Assembly: GCA_964488685.1 (NCBI GenBank)
Contig: CAZAVY010000076.1
Coordinates: forward strand, 1-14,779
Source of the DNA: GCA-001735895 sp964488685
GTDB lineage: Bacteria; Pseudomonadota; Gammaproteobacteria; GCA-001735895
Direction: 5' to 3'
DNA: 14,779 nucleotides
In this document: positions 5,305 to 12,970 of the stretch, piece by piece
Layout: each line of letters begins with the position of its first letter
Numbering within the stretch: position 1 is the first letter of the stretch
The notes under the pieces: generated by a model
The model's input: only the letters and a program-made list of their open reading frames with translations
Told to the model about the DNA's origin: nothing
Databases searched by the model: none
Translations under genes and position numbers: made by a program

Positions 5305-6706
5305 TGTCACTGCGCCCGTAAATGTCATCAAATCGCACGATGTCGTCTTCACCGAGATAAGCGCCTGTTTGCACCTCGATTATATCGAGCGCCGTATCGC
5401 TCGGATTTTCGAGATAGTGGGTGGCGCCCCGGGGAATGAATACCGATTCATTCTCATGCAGGTCGAAAATCTCATCGTTTCGAAAAACCCGTGCCGTACC
5501 TTTGACCACGACCCAGTGTTCGGCACGATGAAGATGCATCTGTTTGGATAACCGGGCTCCAGGTTTCACGCTAATTCGTTTCACTTTGTAACTTTCGCCT
5601 TCGTCAACAGATTCGAAGCTGCCCCAGGGGCGATAAACGATGCGATGAAAATTCTCCTCTTCGCGTTGTTCCTGTTGGAGCCTTGCAACAATTTGTTTCA
5701 CTTCCTGCGCCTTGTTCTTCGCAGCCACCAGCACTGCGTCCTGGGTTTCGACGATCACCAGGTCGTTAACTCCGACTGTGGCGACCAGTCGGCTTTCCGC
5801 GTGTACGAAGGAGCCCCCGGTATCGATAGTCATCACATCACCATGGGTGGAATTGCCCGATTCATCTTTCTTCCTCTGGTCCCACAGTGAAGACCAGCTG
5901 CCGATATCACTCCAACCCGCATCCATCGGCACTACACAGGCAAGTTGCGTTTTTTCCATTACCGCATAGTCGATCGAATCGGACTCGCATCCGGCAAATG
6001 CCTCGGCATCGAGCCTTAGAAAACCGATATCATCCTTCATGCCGGCAACGGCTTGCTGGCAGTGTGCAACCATGGTTGGGTTAAATTTTTCAAGTTCGGC
6101 GAGATAGGCCTGCGCTTTGAACATGAACATACCGCTATTCCAGAAATAGTTGCCGCTAGCCAGGTATTCTTCGGCAGTTGCGCGATCAGGCTTTTCGACG
6201 AACTCTTCGACATCAAAACCCTGTCCACGAGCTCTTCCAAGTTTGATATATCCATAGCCGGTGGCTGCGTGATCAGGCACTATTCCGAAAGTGACGAGTT
6301 TACCGGTTTCGGCAAGGGACTGAGCCTGCGTAACTGCTTGACAAAAAATTTTATCATCCGCAATTTCATGATCTGCTGATAACACCAGCAACAACGGGTC
6401 AGGCGCCAGTTTCACCGCATGGATTGCCGCGACCGCGATTGCAGGCGCGGTATTCCTGCCGAAAGGCTCGAGAATGATGGACAATTCCTCGAACCCAAGT
6501 TGACGGGCCTGTTCGGCGACTACGAAGCGATGATCGTTGTTACACACCACTGTCGGTGTGTCGTGTTCGAGACCATCCAGTCTTGCCAGGGTCATTTGTA
6601 GCATGGTCTGTTCATGCAACAGGCTCAAAAATTGTTTGGGATACATTTTGCGCGACAATGGCCAGAGTCGGGTTCCGGAGCCGCCGGATAGGATAATAGG
6701 AATCAA
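5297..6706 (-). CDS. manC: Mannose-1-phosphate guanylyltransferase / mannose-6-phosphate isomerase
   Basis: This 469-residue, full-length bifunctional enzyme of the AlgA/ManC (type II PMI) family makes GDP-mannose for capsule, exopolysaccharide or lipopolysaccharide. The nucleotidyltransferase signature GGSGTRLWPLSRKMYPKQF is at 8-26, GRNTAPAI at 83-90, LSADHE around 109, and FVEKPD at 169-174. The C-terminal cupin isomerase domain (about 350-465) contains YRPWGSFESVDEG, then VKPGARLSKQMHLHRAEHW with its metal-binding histidines. The start is a TTG at 6706: no ATG or GTG lies upstream before the in-frame stop at 6737-6739, and the family begins exactly here (M[IL]IP.ILSGG). It is the first gene of a probable operon with the aldolase and mtnA, although no pathway link between them is obvious. 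It is divergent from the small membrane-protein gene. Confidence 0.92.
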   Translation of the reverse strand: MIPIILSGGSGTRLWPLSRKMYPKQFLSLLHEQTMLQMTLARLDGLEHDTPTVVCNNDHRFVVAEQARQLGFEELSIILEPFGRNTAPAIAVAAIHAVKLAPDPLLLVLSADHEIADDKIFCQAVTQAQSLAETGKLVTFGIVPDHAATGYGYIKLGRARGQGFDVEEFVEKPDRATAEEYLASGNYFWNSGMFMFKAQAYLAELEKFNPTMVAHCQQAVAGMKDDIGFLRLDAEAFAGCESDSIDYAVMEKTQLACVVPMDAGWSDIGSWSSLWDQRKKDESGNSTHGDVMTIDTGGSFVHAESRLVATVGVNDLVIVETQDAVLVAAKNKAQEVKQIVARLQQEQREEENFHRIVYRPWGSFESVDEGESYKVKRISVKPGARLSKQMHLHRAEHWVVVKGTARVFRNDEIFDLHENESVFIPRGATHYLENPSDTALDIIEVQTGAYLGEDDIVRFDDIYGRSDNG

Positions 6707-6801
6707 TTTATAGTCTCGGTGTTTGCTGTGAAACAGTTACAGTTGCAATAGCACAGGTCAGAGTCCATTATAAATTGCTCTGGCGGTTAAAAACAGACGC
6801 T

Positions 6802-7023
6802 ATGTCATCAGATTCGACGAGATCGGAACAAGTCGTAAACGACTTCAAGAAGCACAAACTTGCAGTGAGTGCAATTCGCCGTATTCATGAAATAATCCGT
6901 AGCTTCGAAAAAGATCGTGCGTTCGATGCTCGCCTGGCGCGAATTGGCATAGCGATTATTTTGGCACTGGTCGGATTCGCAGTATATTATTTGCTTGGAA
7001 CCGATAGTGTGGTTCTGTCTTAA
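6802..7023 (+). CDS. Small single-pass membrane protein, unknown function
   Basis: This 73-residue protein has a polar, charged N-terminal half (DFKKHK, RRIHEIIRSFEKDRAFDARLAR, the latter a likely amphipathic helix). One hydrophobic segment, IGIAIILALVGFAVYYLLG, follows at about 48-66, then a short tail. I recognise no family. The basic region before the membrane segment favours a cytoplasmic N-terminus. ATG 6802 is preferred over an in-frame TTG at 6775, because the first nine residues from the TTG look like non-coding sequence; the Shine-Dalgarno is weak either way. It is transcribed divergently from manC across a 95-base gap. A TATAAA at 6769-6774 may be part of its promoter, but the spacing to a TTGCAA at 6743-6748 is too long to be convincing. 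Confidence 0.6.
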   Translation: MSSDSTRSEQVVNDFKKHKLAVSAIRRIHEIIRSFEKDRAFDARLARIGIAIILALVGFAVYYLLGTDSVVLS

Positions 7024-7062
7024 TCGCCATCTGTGCTCGACAATTTTAGGCTGGTTGCATCC

Positions 7063-7231
7063 TGAGAATTCTCATTTAACCCGGAGATTTCATAAACTGC
7101 CGCGATGATTGCGCAGGACTTTGTTTCCTCAGGAGATTTATCGAAGAAGCGTCGGACCAATGGATCCGGCCGACTGAGGAAATATAAGGTTAAGCAAGGG
7201 CGCGGGCAGGTTTGTGAAATGTTCGGGTTAA
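7063..7231. other. Structured intergenic region upstream of acuI/yhdH
   Basis: The 254 bases between the small membrane protein and the reductase contain no gene that I can support, but several strong inverted repeats. There is a perfect 12-base palindrome TGAGAATTCTCA (7063-7074). TTAACCCG (7076-7083) pairs with CGGGTTAA (7224-7231). TTTCCTCAG (7124-7132) pairs perfectly with CTGAGGAAA (7174-7182). Inside that, GTCGG (7151-7155) pairs with CCGAC (7170-7174). The stems are nested and could fold as one RNA of about 155 bases. It may be a terminator for the upstream gene, a 5' leader, a small RNA or a repeat. No known riboswitch consensus is recognisable. Confidence 0.35.
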
Positions 7232-7277
7232 GTGGGCCAACAATGATTATAATTAACCAATTCCATGGATTAAATTG

Positions 7278-8267
7278 ATGCCAGAGCAGTTTCAGGCTTA
7301 CCAGATTACAAAAAACGAGGACGGCCAGCGATGCGGTTTGACGCTGCTCGAGGATGATGACTTGATGCAAGGGGATGTTACGGTCCGGGTCGAGTATACA
7401 ACGCTTAACTATAAGGACGGCCTGGCGATGACGGGTAGATCGCCGATTGTTCGCAGGTTTCCGCTGACTCCCGGGATTGATTTCAGCGGCTACGTGATCG
7501 AATCCAGTTACGCAGATTTCAATCAAGGCGACCCGGTAATTCTAAATGGTTTCGGTGTTGGTGAGGAACATTCCGGCGGATTCGCGCAAAAAGCGCGGGT
7601 TAACGGTGACTGGTTGGTGCCTGTGCCCGAGGGCTTGAATCCAAGGCATGCCATGGCGATTGGTACCGCGGGCTACACCGCGATGCTGAGTGTTATGGCA
7701 CTCGAAGATCATGGCATTAAACCCGGTGACGGCGATATCCTGGTTACAGGCGCATCGGGCGGGGTTGGCAGTATCGCGATTGCAATCCTGAGTAAACTGG
7801 GGCATCGCGTGGTCGCAACTACGGGACGCATGCATGAAAAGGCGTTCCTGTTGGGACTGGGTGCGGCGGATGTGCTGGATCGAGCCGATTTCGCCGAAAA
7901 AGCACGCCCTCTAGGCAAGGAACTCTGGGCTGCCGCGATCGATGTTGCCGGCGGCCACACGCTGGCAAATATTCTCAGCCAACTCAAATACGGTGCTGCG
8001 GCTGCCATCTGCGGCCTGGCTGAATCGATGAATCTGCCGACCAGCGTTGCGCCTTTCATTCTGCGAGGCATAACAATTTATGGTATCGACTCGGTAAAGG
8101 CGCCGATTGCGAAGCGCAAGCTCACCTGGCAACGCCTGGCCGCCGGTCTTGATTTGAAGCGACTGGAGAACCTGTCATTTGATCTGGATTTTGCCGATTT
8201 GCCACAGGCAGCCGAAGATATTCTCGAAGGCAAAATTCGGGGCAGGGCGGTAGTTAAACTACCATGA
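7278..8267 (+). CDS. YhdH/AcuI-family NADPH-dependent acryloyl-CoA reductase-like oxidoreductase
   Basis: This 329-residue, zinc-free medium-chain dehydrogenase of the YhdH/YhfP/AcuI group reduces acryloyl-CoA to propanoyl-CoA with NADPH and so detoxifies acrylate-type electrophiles. The family marker TTLNYKDGLAMTG is at 41-53, TPGIDFSG at 64-71, and the NADPH-binding GASGGVGSIAI at 158-168. ATG 7278 is chosen over the TTG one codon earlier because family members start M.. a few residues before FxAY. It ends in ATGA, overlapping a potential start for the EamA transporter. AcuI often accompanies dimethylsulfoniopropionate catabolism genes, but no DMSP lyase or DddD is present here, so a general detoxification role is as likely. 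Confidence 0.87.
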   Translation: MPEQFQAYQITKNEDGQRCGLTLLEDDDLMQGDVTVRVEYTTLNYKDGLAMTGRSPIVRRFPLTPGIDFSGYVIESSYADFNQGDPVILNGFGVGEEHSGGFAQKARVNGDWLVPVPEGLNPRHAMAIGTAGYTAMLSVMALEDHGIKPGDGDILVTGASGGVGSIAIAILSKLGHRVVATTGRMHEKAFLLGLGAADVLDRADFAEKARPLGKELWAAAIDVAGGHTLANILSQLKYGAAAAICGLAESMNLPTSVAPFILRGITIYGIDSVKAPIAKRKLTWQRLAAGLDLKRLENLSFDLDFADLPQAAEDILEGKIRGRAVVKLP

Positions 8268-8297
8268 CCACCATCCCGGTCAAGCGCAGCGACGGCC

Positions 8298-9188
8298 TTG
8301 GAACGTAGATACGGTTACGCGGTAACGCTGGTCGTCATCGGTGGCTTATTCCTGAGCACTTCGGGAATCCTGTTGCGTAACATCGAGCAAGCGAGTGGCT
8401 GGCAAATTCTGTTTTACCGCGGTATCACCTTCTCGATAACCCTTTTTATATTGTTGCTGCTTCAGTATCGCAGTGGCATCGGTCGCGCTTTTCGCGCCGT
8501 CGGTAAACCCGGGCTCTGGGCGGCACTGGTGCTCGGCCTCGGTTCGATCTGTTATATCTTTGCTATTTTGCTGACTACGGTCGCCAACGCGGTGTTTATT
8601 ATCGCAGCAGCGCCGCTGGCCACTGCATTCGGCGCCTGGCTGGTTCTGGGTGAGCGAACCTCGCGTTTCGGTGTGCTGGCGATGCTGGTTTCGCTGTTCG
8701 GCATTGGTTTGATGTTTGTGGATGGTTTGTTGGAAGGTCGCTGGGCAGGCAATGTTGCGGCCCTGGGCGTGGTTGCATCCTTCGTGATTTTCTTGTTGAT
8801 TATTCGCAGCAAACGTGGCGTCGATATGCTGCCGGCTACCTGTCTCGGTGGCCTCGTGATGGCGGGTATTTCTGTTTTCTTCGTTGAATCACTCGCAATC
8901 TCAAACCACGATCTGATGATCGCGATTGCGATGGGTTGCTTTCAATTTGGAATTGGATTCTGGTGTTTTACCGTCGCGACGCGCTACATTTTAGCTTCGG
9001 AAGTGGCCTTGTTCGCAATCACCGAATCGATTCTGGGTCCGATCTGGGTCTGGATTGGAGTGGGCGAAAAACCGAGCTGGCTGACACTGTTAGGTAGCGC
9101 CGTGGTATTGGTTAGTGTGATCGCCTACTGTATTAACGGTATCAAGATCGAAAGAAAAGCGTTACGGGTTCAATCGAATTCAACCTGA
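8298..9188 (+). CDS. EamA/DMT-superfamily transporter, apparent frameshift at the N-terminus
   Basis: This 296-residue integral membrane protein has about ten hydrophobic segments in two EamA repeats and belongs to the drug/metabolite transporter superfamily. Features include IGGLFLSTSGILLR near the start, NAVFIIAAAPLATAFGAWLVLGE around 95-118, and the second-repeat ALFAITESILGPIWVWIGVGE around 237-257. The substrate cannot be told. The frame is open only from TTG 8298. However, an ATG at 8264 overlapping the reductase stop (ATGA) reads MTTIPVKRSDGL and would enter the transporter frame (then ERRYGY) if one T of the TT at 8298-8299 were absent. A 1-base insertion or sequencing error near 8298 is therefore likely, and the natural start is probably 8264. 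The 3' end overlaps the convergent MOSC gene by 19 bases. Confidence 0.82.
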   Translation: MERRYGYAVTLVVIGGLFLSTSGILLRNIEQASGWQILFYRGITFSITLFILLLLQYRSGIGRAFRAVGKPGLWAALVLGLGSICYIFAILLTTVANAVFIIAAAPLATAFGAWLVLGERTSRFGVLAMLVSLFGIGLMFVDGLLEGRWAGNVAALGVVASFVIFLLIIRSKRGVDMLPATCLGGLVMAGISVFFVESLAISNHDLMIAIAMGCFQFGIGFWCFTVATRYILASEVALFAITESILGPIWVWIGVGEKPSWLTLLGSAVVLVSVIAYCINGIKIERKALRVQSNST

Positions 9189-9607
9189 TCGCCAATTTTG
9201 ATTTCACCGGCTTTGACAACATTGCAACATATGCCGCCACGCCAGTTCGGAGTCAGTGCTGACTTCAGGCCCTGGTGTTGACTATCCATCCGTGAACAGG
9301 GGACGGTTTCCTTGGATATCACCAGTTCAACTTCGCCAATACGCACCCGTTTGCCGATAAAAGAAGCATCGAATTCGATACCATCGACAAGCAGGTTGGC
9401 TCGACGGGTAGTCCATGGCAGGTCGGCGTCTATATCACTACAGGATTTCTGCCAGGCGGTCTCGCTCAAAATGGTTATCTGCCGTCCCCGTTGGGTGCCT
9501 CTAAAATCTCCGAGAATGCCATTCGCCACGGTTATCTGCGCGCTTTCAATTGTTTGCATTGCCACACGGGGGCGATTTTTTATTGCGATCGCCTTTATAG
9601 AGCACAT
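9170..9607 (-). CDS. MOSC domain-containing protein
   Basis: This 145-residue, single MOSC domain is the fold found at the C-terminus of molybdenum-cofactor sulfurases and in YiiM-type proteins. Such stand-alone forms are thought to handle Mo-cofactor-linked sulfur or reduce N-hydroxylated compounds. Visible marks are GILGDFRGTQRGRQITIL at about 30-47, RRANLLVDGI with the following FIGKRVRIG (about 68-91), TVPCSRMDSQHQGL at 101-114, and the signature NWRGGICCNVVKAGEIKIGD at 121-140 with C127-C128. The start at 9607 gives a short but complete domain; a later in-frame ATG (residue 17) is also possible. It is convergent with the EamA gene and 37 bases downstream of ppnN on the same strand, so the two may be co-transcribed. 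Confidence 0.82.
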   Translation of the reverse strand: MCSIKAIAIKNRPRVAMQTIESAQITVANGILGDFRGTQRGRQITILSETAWQKSCSDIDADLPWTTRRANLLVDGIEFDASFIGKRVRIGEVELVISKETVPCSRMDSQHQGLKSALTPNWRGGICCNVVKAGEIKIGDQVEFD

Positions 9608-9644
9608 ATTGGTTCCCGCTGACTGCTTTCGGTTTTCAGACGTG

Positions 9645-11021
9645 TTATTGGGGATGCAGATTGTAACAGGGTTTGTAGGTTTTACCCGGCACCTTCATGC
9701 GTTGGTGCTCGACAAACGAATGCAGTAATCCATCCAGCGACTGCATGAAACGCTGATCTCCACTTATCCTGAACGGACCCTGTTCCTCGATTCTGCGAAT
9801 GCCACTGGTTTTTACGTTGCCCGCGACGATTGCCGAAAATGCGCGCCGCAGGTCGGCGGCCAGCAAATGCACGGGTTGATCCCGGGTAAGGTTGAGCGCG
9901 GCGACGTTTTGATGGCTCGGATCAAACGGTTGCTGGAATTGATGATCGATGCTCAGAATCCAGTTGAAGTAGTAAGCATCGGCATGTTCTCGCCGGAAGG
10001 TGCGCACCGATTCAAGCCCGGTCGCCATTTCACGCGCGACCTTGAGTGGGTCGTCGATAATGATGCTGTAGAGTTGTTGCGCCTCTTTACCAAGCGTGAG
10101 TTCGATGAATTCGTCGATCTGTCTGAAATAGTCGGACGCACCGGCAGGGCCTGTCAGGATCAGAGGGAAGGGGATATGCCGGTTTTCGGGATTGAGTAAA
10201 ATGCCCAGGATAAACAGGATCTCTTCGGCGGTACCCACTCCCCCTGGAAACACGATGATGCCATGACCTGCGCGTACAAAGGCTTCGAGTCTTTTTTCAA
10301 TATCGGGCAGGATTACGAGTTCGTTGACGATCGGGTTGGGGGATTCGGCTGTGATGATGCCGGGCTCGGTCAGGCCGACATAGCGACCACGATCGATGCG
10401 CTGCTTATTGTGCCCGATTGCGGCGCCCTTCATCGGCCCTTTCATGGCGCCAGGACCGCAACCTGTGCAGATGTTTAACTTGCGTAATCCGAGTTGGTAG
10501 CCAACTTCCTTACAGTAGTCATACTCGCCCCGACCAATTGAATGTCCACCCCAACAGACCACCAGGTCGGGGTCGGTTTCAGCAATCAATATGCGCGCGT
10601 TCCGCAAGATGTGAAACACCACGTTGGTAATCCCTTCGCTGCTATTGATATCGAAAATCTGGTTTGCGGCGATCTTGTTCTTGACGTAGGAGATATCGCG
10701 CAGCACCGCGAATAATTGTTCCTGAATGCCGGTAATTATCTGCCCGTCGACGAATGCGCTTTGTGGTGCATTTTCGATTTCGAGCTTGACCCCGCGTTCC
10801 TGCTGTACCACGCGAATTTCGAAGTCCCGGTATTGCTGTAGTATCTCGCGGGCATCGTCGGTGCTGCTGTCTACATTGAGTACTGCAAGCGAACAACGCC
10901 TAAAGGTGTCATAGAGGCCGTCGTCCTGGTTGCCCTGTTTGAGTTGACTTACTTCGAGCTGCGACAGGATGTCCATCTTTCCGTGTGGTGTAAGGCGCGT
11001 AATTGCAGTATTTTTGGTCAT
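9645..11021 (-). CDS. ppnN: Nucleotide 5'-monophosphate nucleosidase PpnN (YgdH)
   Basis: This 458-residue enzyme of the LOG/TIGR00730-like nucleosidase superfamily aligns end to end with E. coli PpnN, which cleaves purine and pyrimidine nucleoside monophosphates to the base and ribose-5-phosphate and is regulated by (p)ppGpp. The N-terminal PpnN domain has KMDILSQLEV and later QERGVKLEIENAP. The catalytic domain carries CWGGHSI (156-162), NICTGCGPGAMKGPMKGAA (183-201) and the PGGVGTAEE loop (259-267). The C-terminal domain includes ADLRRAFSAIVAGNVK and ends MKVPGKTYKPCYN. ATG 11021 is preferred over the frame's upstream start at 11066, because the E. coli protein begins with the same short segment before GxMDxLSQLEV. 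It is divergent from the repeat-tailed protein gene (58-base gap) and upstream of MOSC. Confidence 0.93.
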   Translation of the reverse strand: MTKNTAITRLTPHGKMDILSQLEVSQLKQGNQDDGLYDTFRRCSLAVLNVDSSTDDAREILQQYRDFEIRVVQQERGVKLEIENAPQSAFVDGQIITGIQEQLFAVLRDISYVKNKIAANQIFDINSSEGITNVVFHILRNARILIAETDPDLVVCWGGHSIGRGEYDYCKEVGYQLGLRKLNICTGCGPGAMKGPMKGAAIGHNKQRIDRGRYVGLTEPGIITAESPNPIVNELVILPDIEKRLEAFVRAGHGIIVFPGGVGTAEEILFILGILLNPENRHIPFPLILTGPAGASDYFRQIDEFIELTLGKEAQQLYSIIIDDPLKVAREMATGLESVRTFRREHADAYYFNWILSIDHQFQQPFDPSHQNVAALNLTRDQPVHLLAADLRRAFSAIVAGNVKTSGIRRIEEQGPFRISGDQRFMQSLDGLLHSFVEHQRMKVPGKTYKPCYNLHPQ

Positions 11022-11079
11022 TGTTCCAAGCGTCAGGATTTGATCTATAGTATAGTTCAGCAGCAAGGGGAATCATGAC

Positions 11080-11655
11080 ATGAGTGATCAATTATTCGAA
11101 GTCGCATTTTCTGGTCAGATCAGGGACGGCACCAACCTGGAAGAAGTTAAAGGCAGGGTGGCTAAAATGTTCAAAGCCGATGATTCAAAGGTAGCGCAAT
11201 TGTTCTCCGGCAAGCGCGTCGTGATCAAGAAAAACGTTGATCAGGCGACCGCGGCAAAGTATAAAACCGCGCTCAATCGAGCCGGCGCCGAATGCGAGAT
11301 AAACCCGCAGCACGCTGAACCACCCGTTCAGACAGCCGACGCAGCAGATGCCGTAGCTTCGGAAGAACTTGTCACTACCCCCGTCTCGATGCAAATAGAA
11401 ACCAGCTATGACGGGGAGGTTGAACCCCCGCCTCAAACCGATCCGCTCGGAATAACCGGAGACCAGATCGAAGATCTGGCGGTGTCGATTGCACCGGTCG
11501 GCAGTGAGTTACAGGATGGTCACCAGGAGCCCGAAGAACCCGCTATCGATATTACCGGCATAGAAATTGCTCCGGTCGGCAGTGATCTCGGAACCACTAC
11601 TAAAAAATCCGATCCGCCACCGCCGGACATCACCGGCATTACGCTGGCTGAATAA
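11080..11655 (+). CDS. Uncharacterised protein with a small N-terminal domain and repetitive acidic/proline tail
   Basis: This 191-residue protein has no signal peptide and no membrane segment. Residues 1-75 form a compact domain (LFEVAFSGQI near the start, LFSGKRVVIKKNVDQATAAKY at 41-61, ending NRAGAECEI). It resembles an N-terminal domain found in gammaproteobacterial proteins that carry longer tails or an RDD membrane domain. The rest is low-complexity, rich in Pro, Glu and Asp, with a repeated motif: SIAPVGSEL at 136-144, IDITGIEIAPVGSDL at 156-170 and PDITGITLAE at 182-191. The function is unknown; the tail looks like a flexible linear-motif region. ATG 11080 has a good Shine-Dalgarno (AAGGGGAA) 7-8 bases upstream. 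An overlapping ATG at 11075 opens only a two-codon frame. It is divergent from ppnN. Confidence 0.78.
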   Translation: MSDQLFEVAFSGQIRDGTNLEEVKGRVAKMFKADDSKVAQLFSGKRVVIKKNVDQATAAKYKTALNRAGAECEINPQHAEPPVQTADAADAVASEELVTTPVSMQIETSYDGEVEPPPQTDPLGITGDQIEDLAVSIAPVGSELQDGHQEPEEPAIDITGIEIAPVGSDLGTTTKKSDPPPPDITGITLAE

Positions 11656-11662
11656 ATAATAG

Positions 11663-11709
11663 ATAGGGGATAGGCCACGTTTTTGGTGGGCAAAAACCTG
11701 GTTCCCTAT
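11663..11709 (+). terminator. Long nested hairpin between the repeat-tailed protein and the CoA-transferase
   Basis: GTTTTTG (11679-11685) and CAAAAAC (11691-11697) form a perfect 7-bp stem with a 5-base loop. CCA (11675-11677) with TGG (11699-11701) and ATAGGG (11663-11668) with CCCTAT (11704-11709) extend it outward. It begins seven bases after the upstream stop and ends 15 bases before ATG 11725. It may terminate the upstream transcript or act in the 5' leader of the CoA-transferase. No clean U-run follows, so intrinsic termination is uncertain. Confidence 0.4.
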
Positions 11710-11724
11710 TTACCCGGATATTTT

Positions 11725-12921
11725 ATGATTACCCCAGGACCGCTTGCGGATTACCGTGTCATTGAATTGGGCCAGTTGCTGGCCGGCCCGTTCGCCGGTT
11801 GTATGCTGGGCTACTTCGGTGCCGAAGTTATCAAGATCGAGCCGCCAAACGGGGGTGACCCGATTCGACGTTGGCGGGAAATGCGCGGGGGCACTTCTTT
11901 GTGGTGGCGTTCACTGGCGCGTAACAAGAAATCGGTGACGATCGATCTGAAAACGAGGCGGGGGACCGGGCTGGTACGCCGCTTGATTGACAAGGCCGAT
12001 GTCGTAATCGAGAATTTCAGACCCGGTGTGGTTGAGAAATGGGGGCTCGGGCCTGATGATTTCAAGCACAGTAACCCGGGCCTGGTATATGCGCGCATCT
12101 CCGGTTACGGACAGGACGGTCCTTATGCGGGAAAACCCGGTTTTGCCTCGGTATGCGAGGGCATGAGCGGTTTTCGTTATGTCAACGGCTATCCTGGGGC
12201 CGCACCGGTAAGGCCCAATCTCAGTATCGGCGACACTATTTCCGGGATCCACGCTGCGCTTGGAATCACCATGGCGCTTCTCGAAAAACAAAAAAGTGGC
12301 AACGGGCAGGTGGTTGATGTGGCGTTGGTTGAGTCGATGTTCAACCTGATGGAAGCGGTGATTCCCGAGTACGACGGTAATGGTGTCATACGTGAACCTT
12401 CCGGCAGTACCGTAACCGGTATAGTGCCAACCAATACCTACCATTGCCGCGATAACAAGTACATTGTAATAGGAGGTAATGGAGATTCGATTTTTCAACG
12501 CCTGATGGTAACAGCAGGAAACCCGGAAATGGCTGAGGATCCGCGGCTGAAGTCGAATCCGGGCCGGGTTGAACACGAAGCCGAAATCGATGCCGTATTG
12601 GCCCGATGGTGCGCGATGCATGACTCGACCTACCTGCTGCAAAAGCTCGATACGGCGCGTGTGCCGGCCGGCCCTATTTACAACGTGGAGGATATGCTCA
12701 ATGATGCGCATTTCAACGAACGGGGACTATTTGAAACCGTTGAAATCGATGGAGAGCCGTTAAAAATTCCGGCGCTGCTACCGAAACTTACAGGTACCCC
12801 CGGCAGTACGCGTTGGCCGGGTACGGATTTAGGGTCTCACAACCGCGAAGTACTCGAGGGGTTGCTGGGTTTGACCAAGCAACAACTAGCAGACTTGAAA
12901 GCCGCGGCAGTAATCGTTTAG
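11725..12921 (+). CDS. Family III CoA-transferase (CaiB/BaiF type)
   Basis: This 398-residue, single-copy CaiB/BaiF CoA-transferase moves CoA between acyl-CoA and free carboxylates through an Asp-bound intermediate. The N-terminal PLADYRVIELGQLLAGPFAG (6-25), EVIKIEPPNGGDPIR (34-48) and VVIENFRPGV (93-102) are typical. The catalytic aspartate is D170 in LSIGDTISGIHAALG, matching D169 of formyl-CoA transferase. ISGYGQDGPY is at 125-134. ATG 11725 is chosen over a TTG at 11683, which would lie inside the hairpin just upstream and add an unconserved leader. The substrate is not evident: the length excludes the two-domain DddD, and no dehydrogenase or hydratase partner is adjacent. Confidence 0.9.
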   Translation: MITPGPLADYRVIELGQLLAGPFAGCMLGYFGAEVIKIEPPNGGDPIRRWREMRGGTSLWWRSLARNKKSVTIDLKTRRGTGLVRRLIDKADVVIENFRPGVVEKWGLGPDDFKHSNPGLVYARISGYGQDGPYAGKPGFASVCEGMSGFRYVNGYPGAAPVRPNLSIGDTISGIHAALGITMALLEKQKSGNGQVVDVALVESMFNLMEAVIPEYDGNGVIREPSGSTVTGIVPTNTYHCRDNKYIVIGGNGDSIFQRLMVTAGNPEMAEDPRLKSNPGRVEHEAEIDAVLARWCAMHDSTYLLQKLDTARVPAGPIYNVEDMLNDAHFNERGLFETVEIDGEPLKIPALLPKLTGTPGSTRWPGTDLGSHNREVLEGLLGLTKQQLADLKAAAVIV

Positions 12922-12928
12922 GCGCGAG

Positions 12929-12952
12929 GAACTTAATTCGGGAATTCAGTTC
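12929..12952. promoter_or_regulatory. 24-base imperfect palindrome before the first TPR gene
   Basis: GAACT-T-AATTC, two G, GAATT-C-AGTTC is symmetrical except for one T/C position. It lies seven bases after the CoA-transferase stop and 18 bases before ATG 12971. It could be an operator for the TPR genes or a weak terminator. No matching regulator is in the window. Confidence 0.3.
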
Positions 12953-12970
12953 AAATTTCTGGGTGATCCA

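Noticed and set aside
6775..6801. TTG start for the small membrane protein
   Set aside because: It adds nine residues of no evident character; the ATG at 6802 is adequate.
7020..7526. Minus-strand 168-codon frame opposite the intergenic region and the reductase start
   Set aside because: Low-complexity, no recognisable domain, and it runs antisense to a clear gene; a chance open frame.
11022..11066. Longer ppnN product from 11066
   Set aside because: The additional 15 residues have no counterpart in the E. coli protein and occupy the divergent promoter gap.
11911..12711. Minus-strand 266-codon frame inside the CoA-transferase
   Set aside because: It mirrors the codon structure of the well-supported sense gene; no domain and atypical composition.
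7278..12921. AcuI-like reductase plus CaiB/BaiF CoA-transferase as a DMSP (DddD-acuI) catabolic cluster
   Set aside because: The transferase is a single-domain protein of 398 residues, whereas DddD has two such domains. The genes are 3.5 kb apart with unrelated genes between, and no DMSP lyase or transporter is present.
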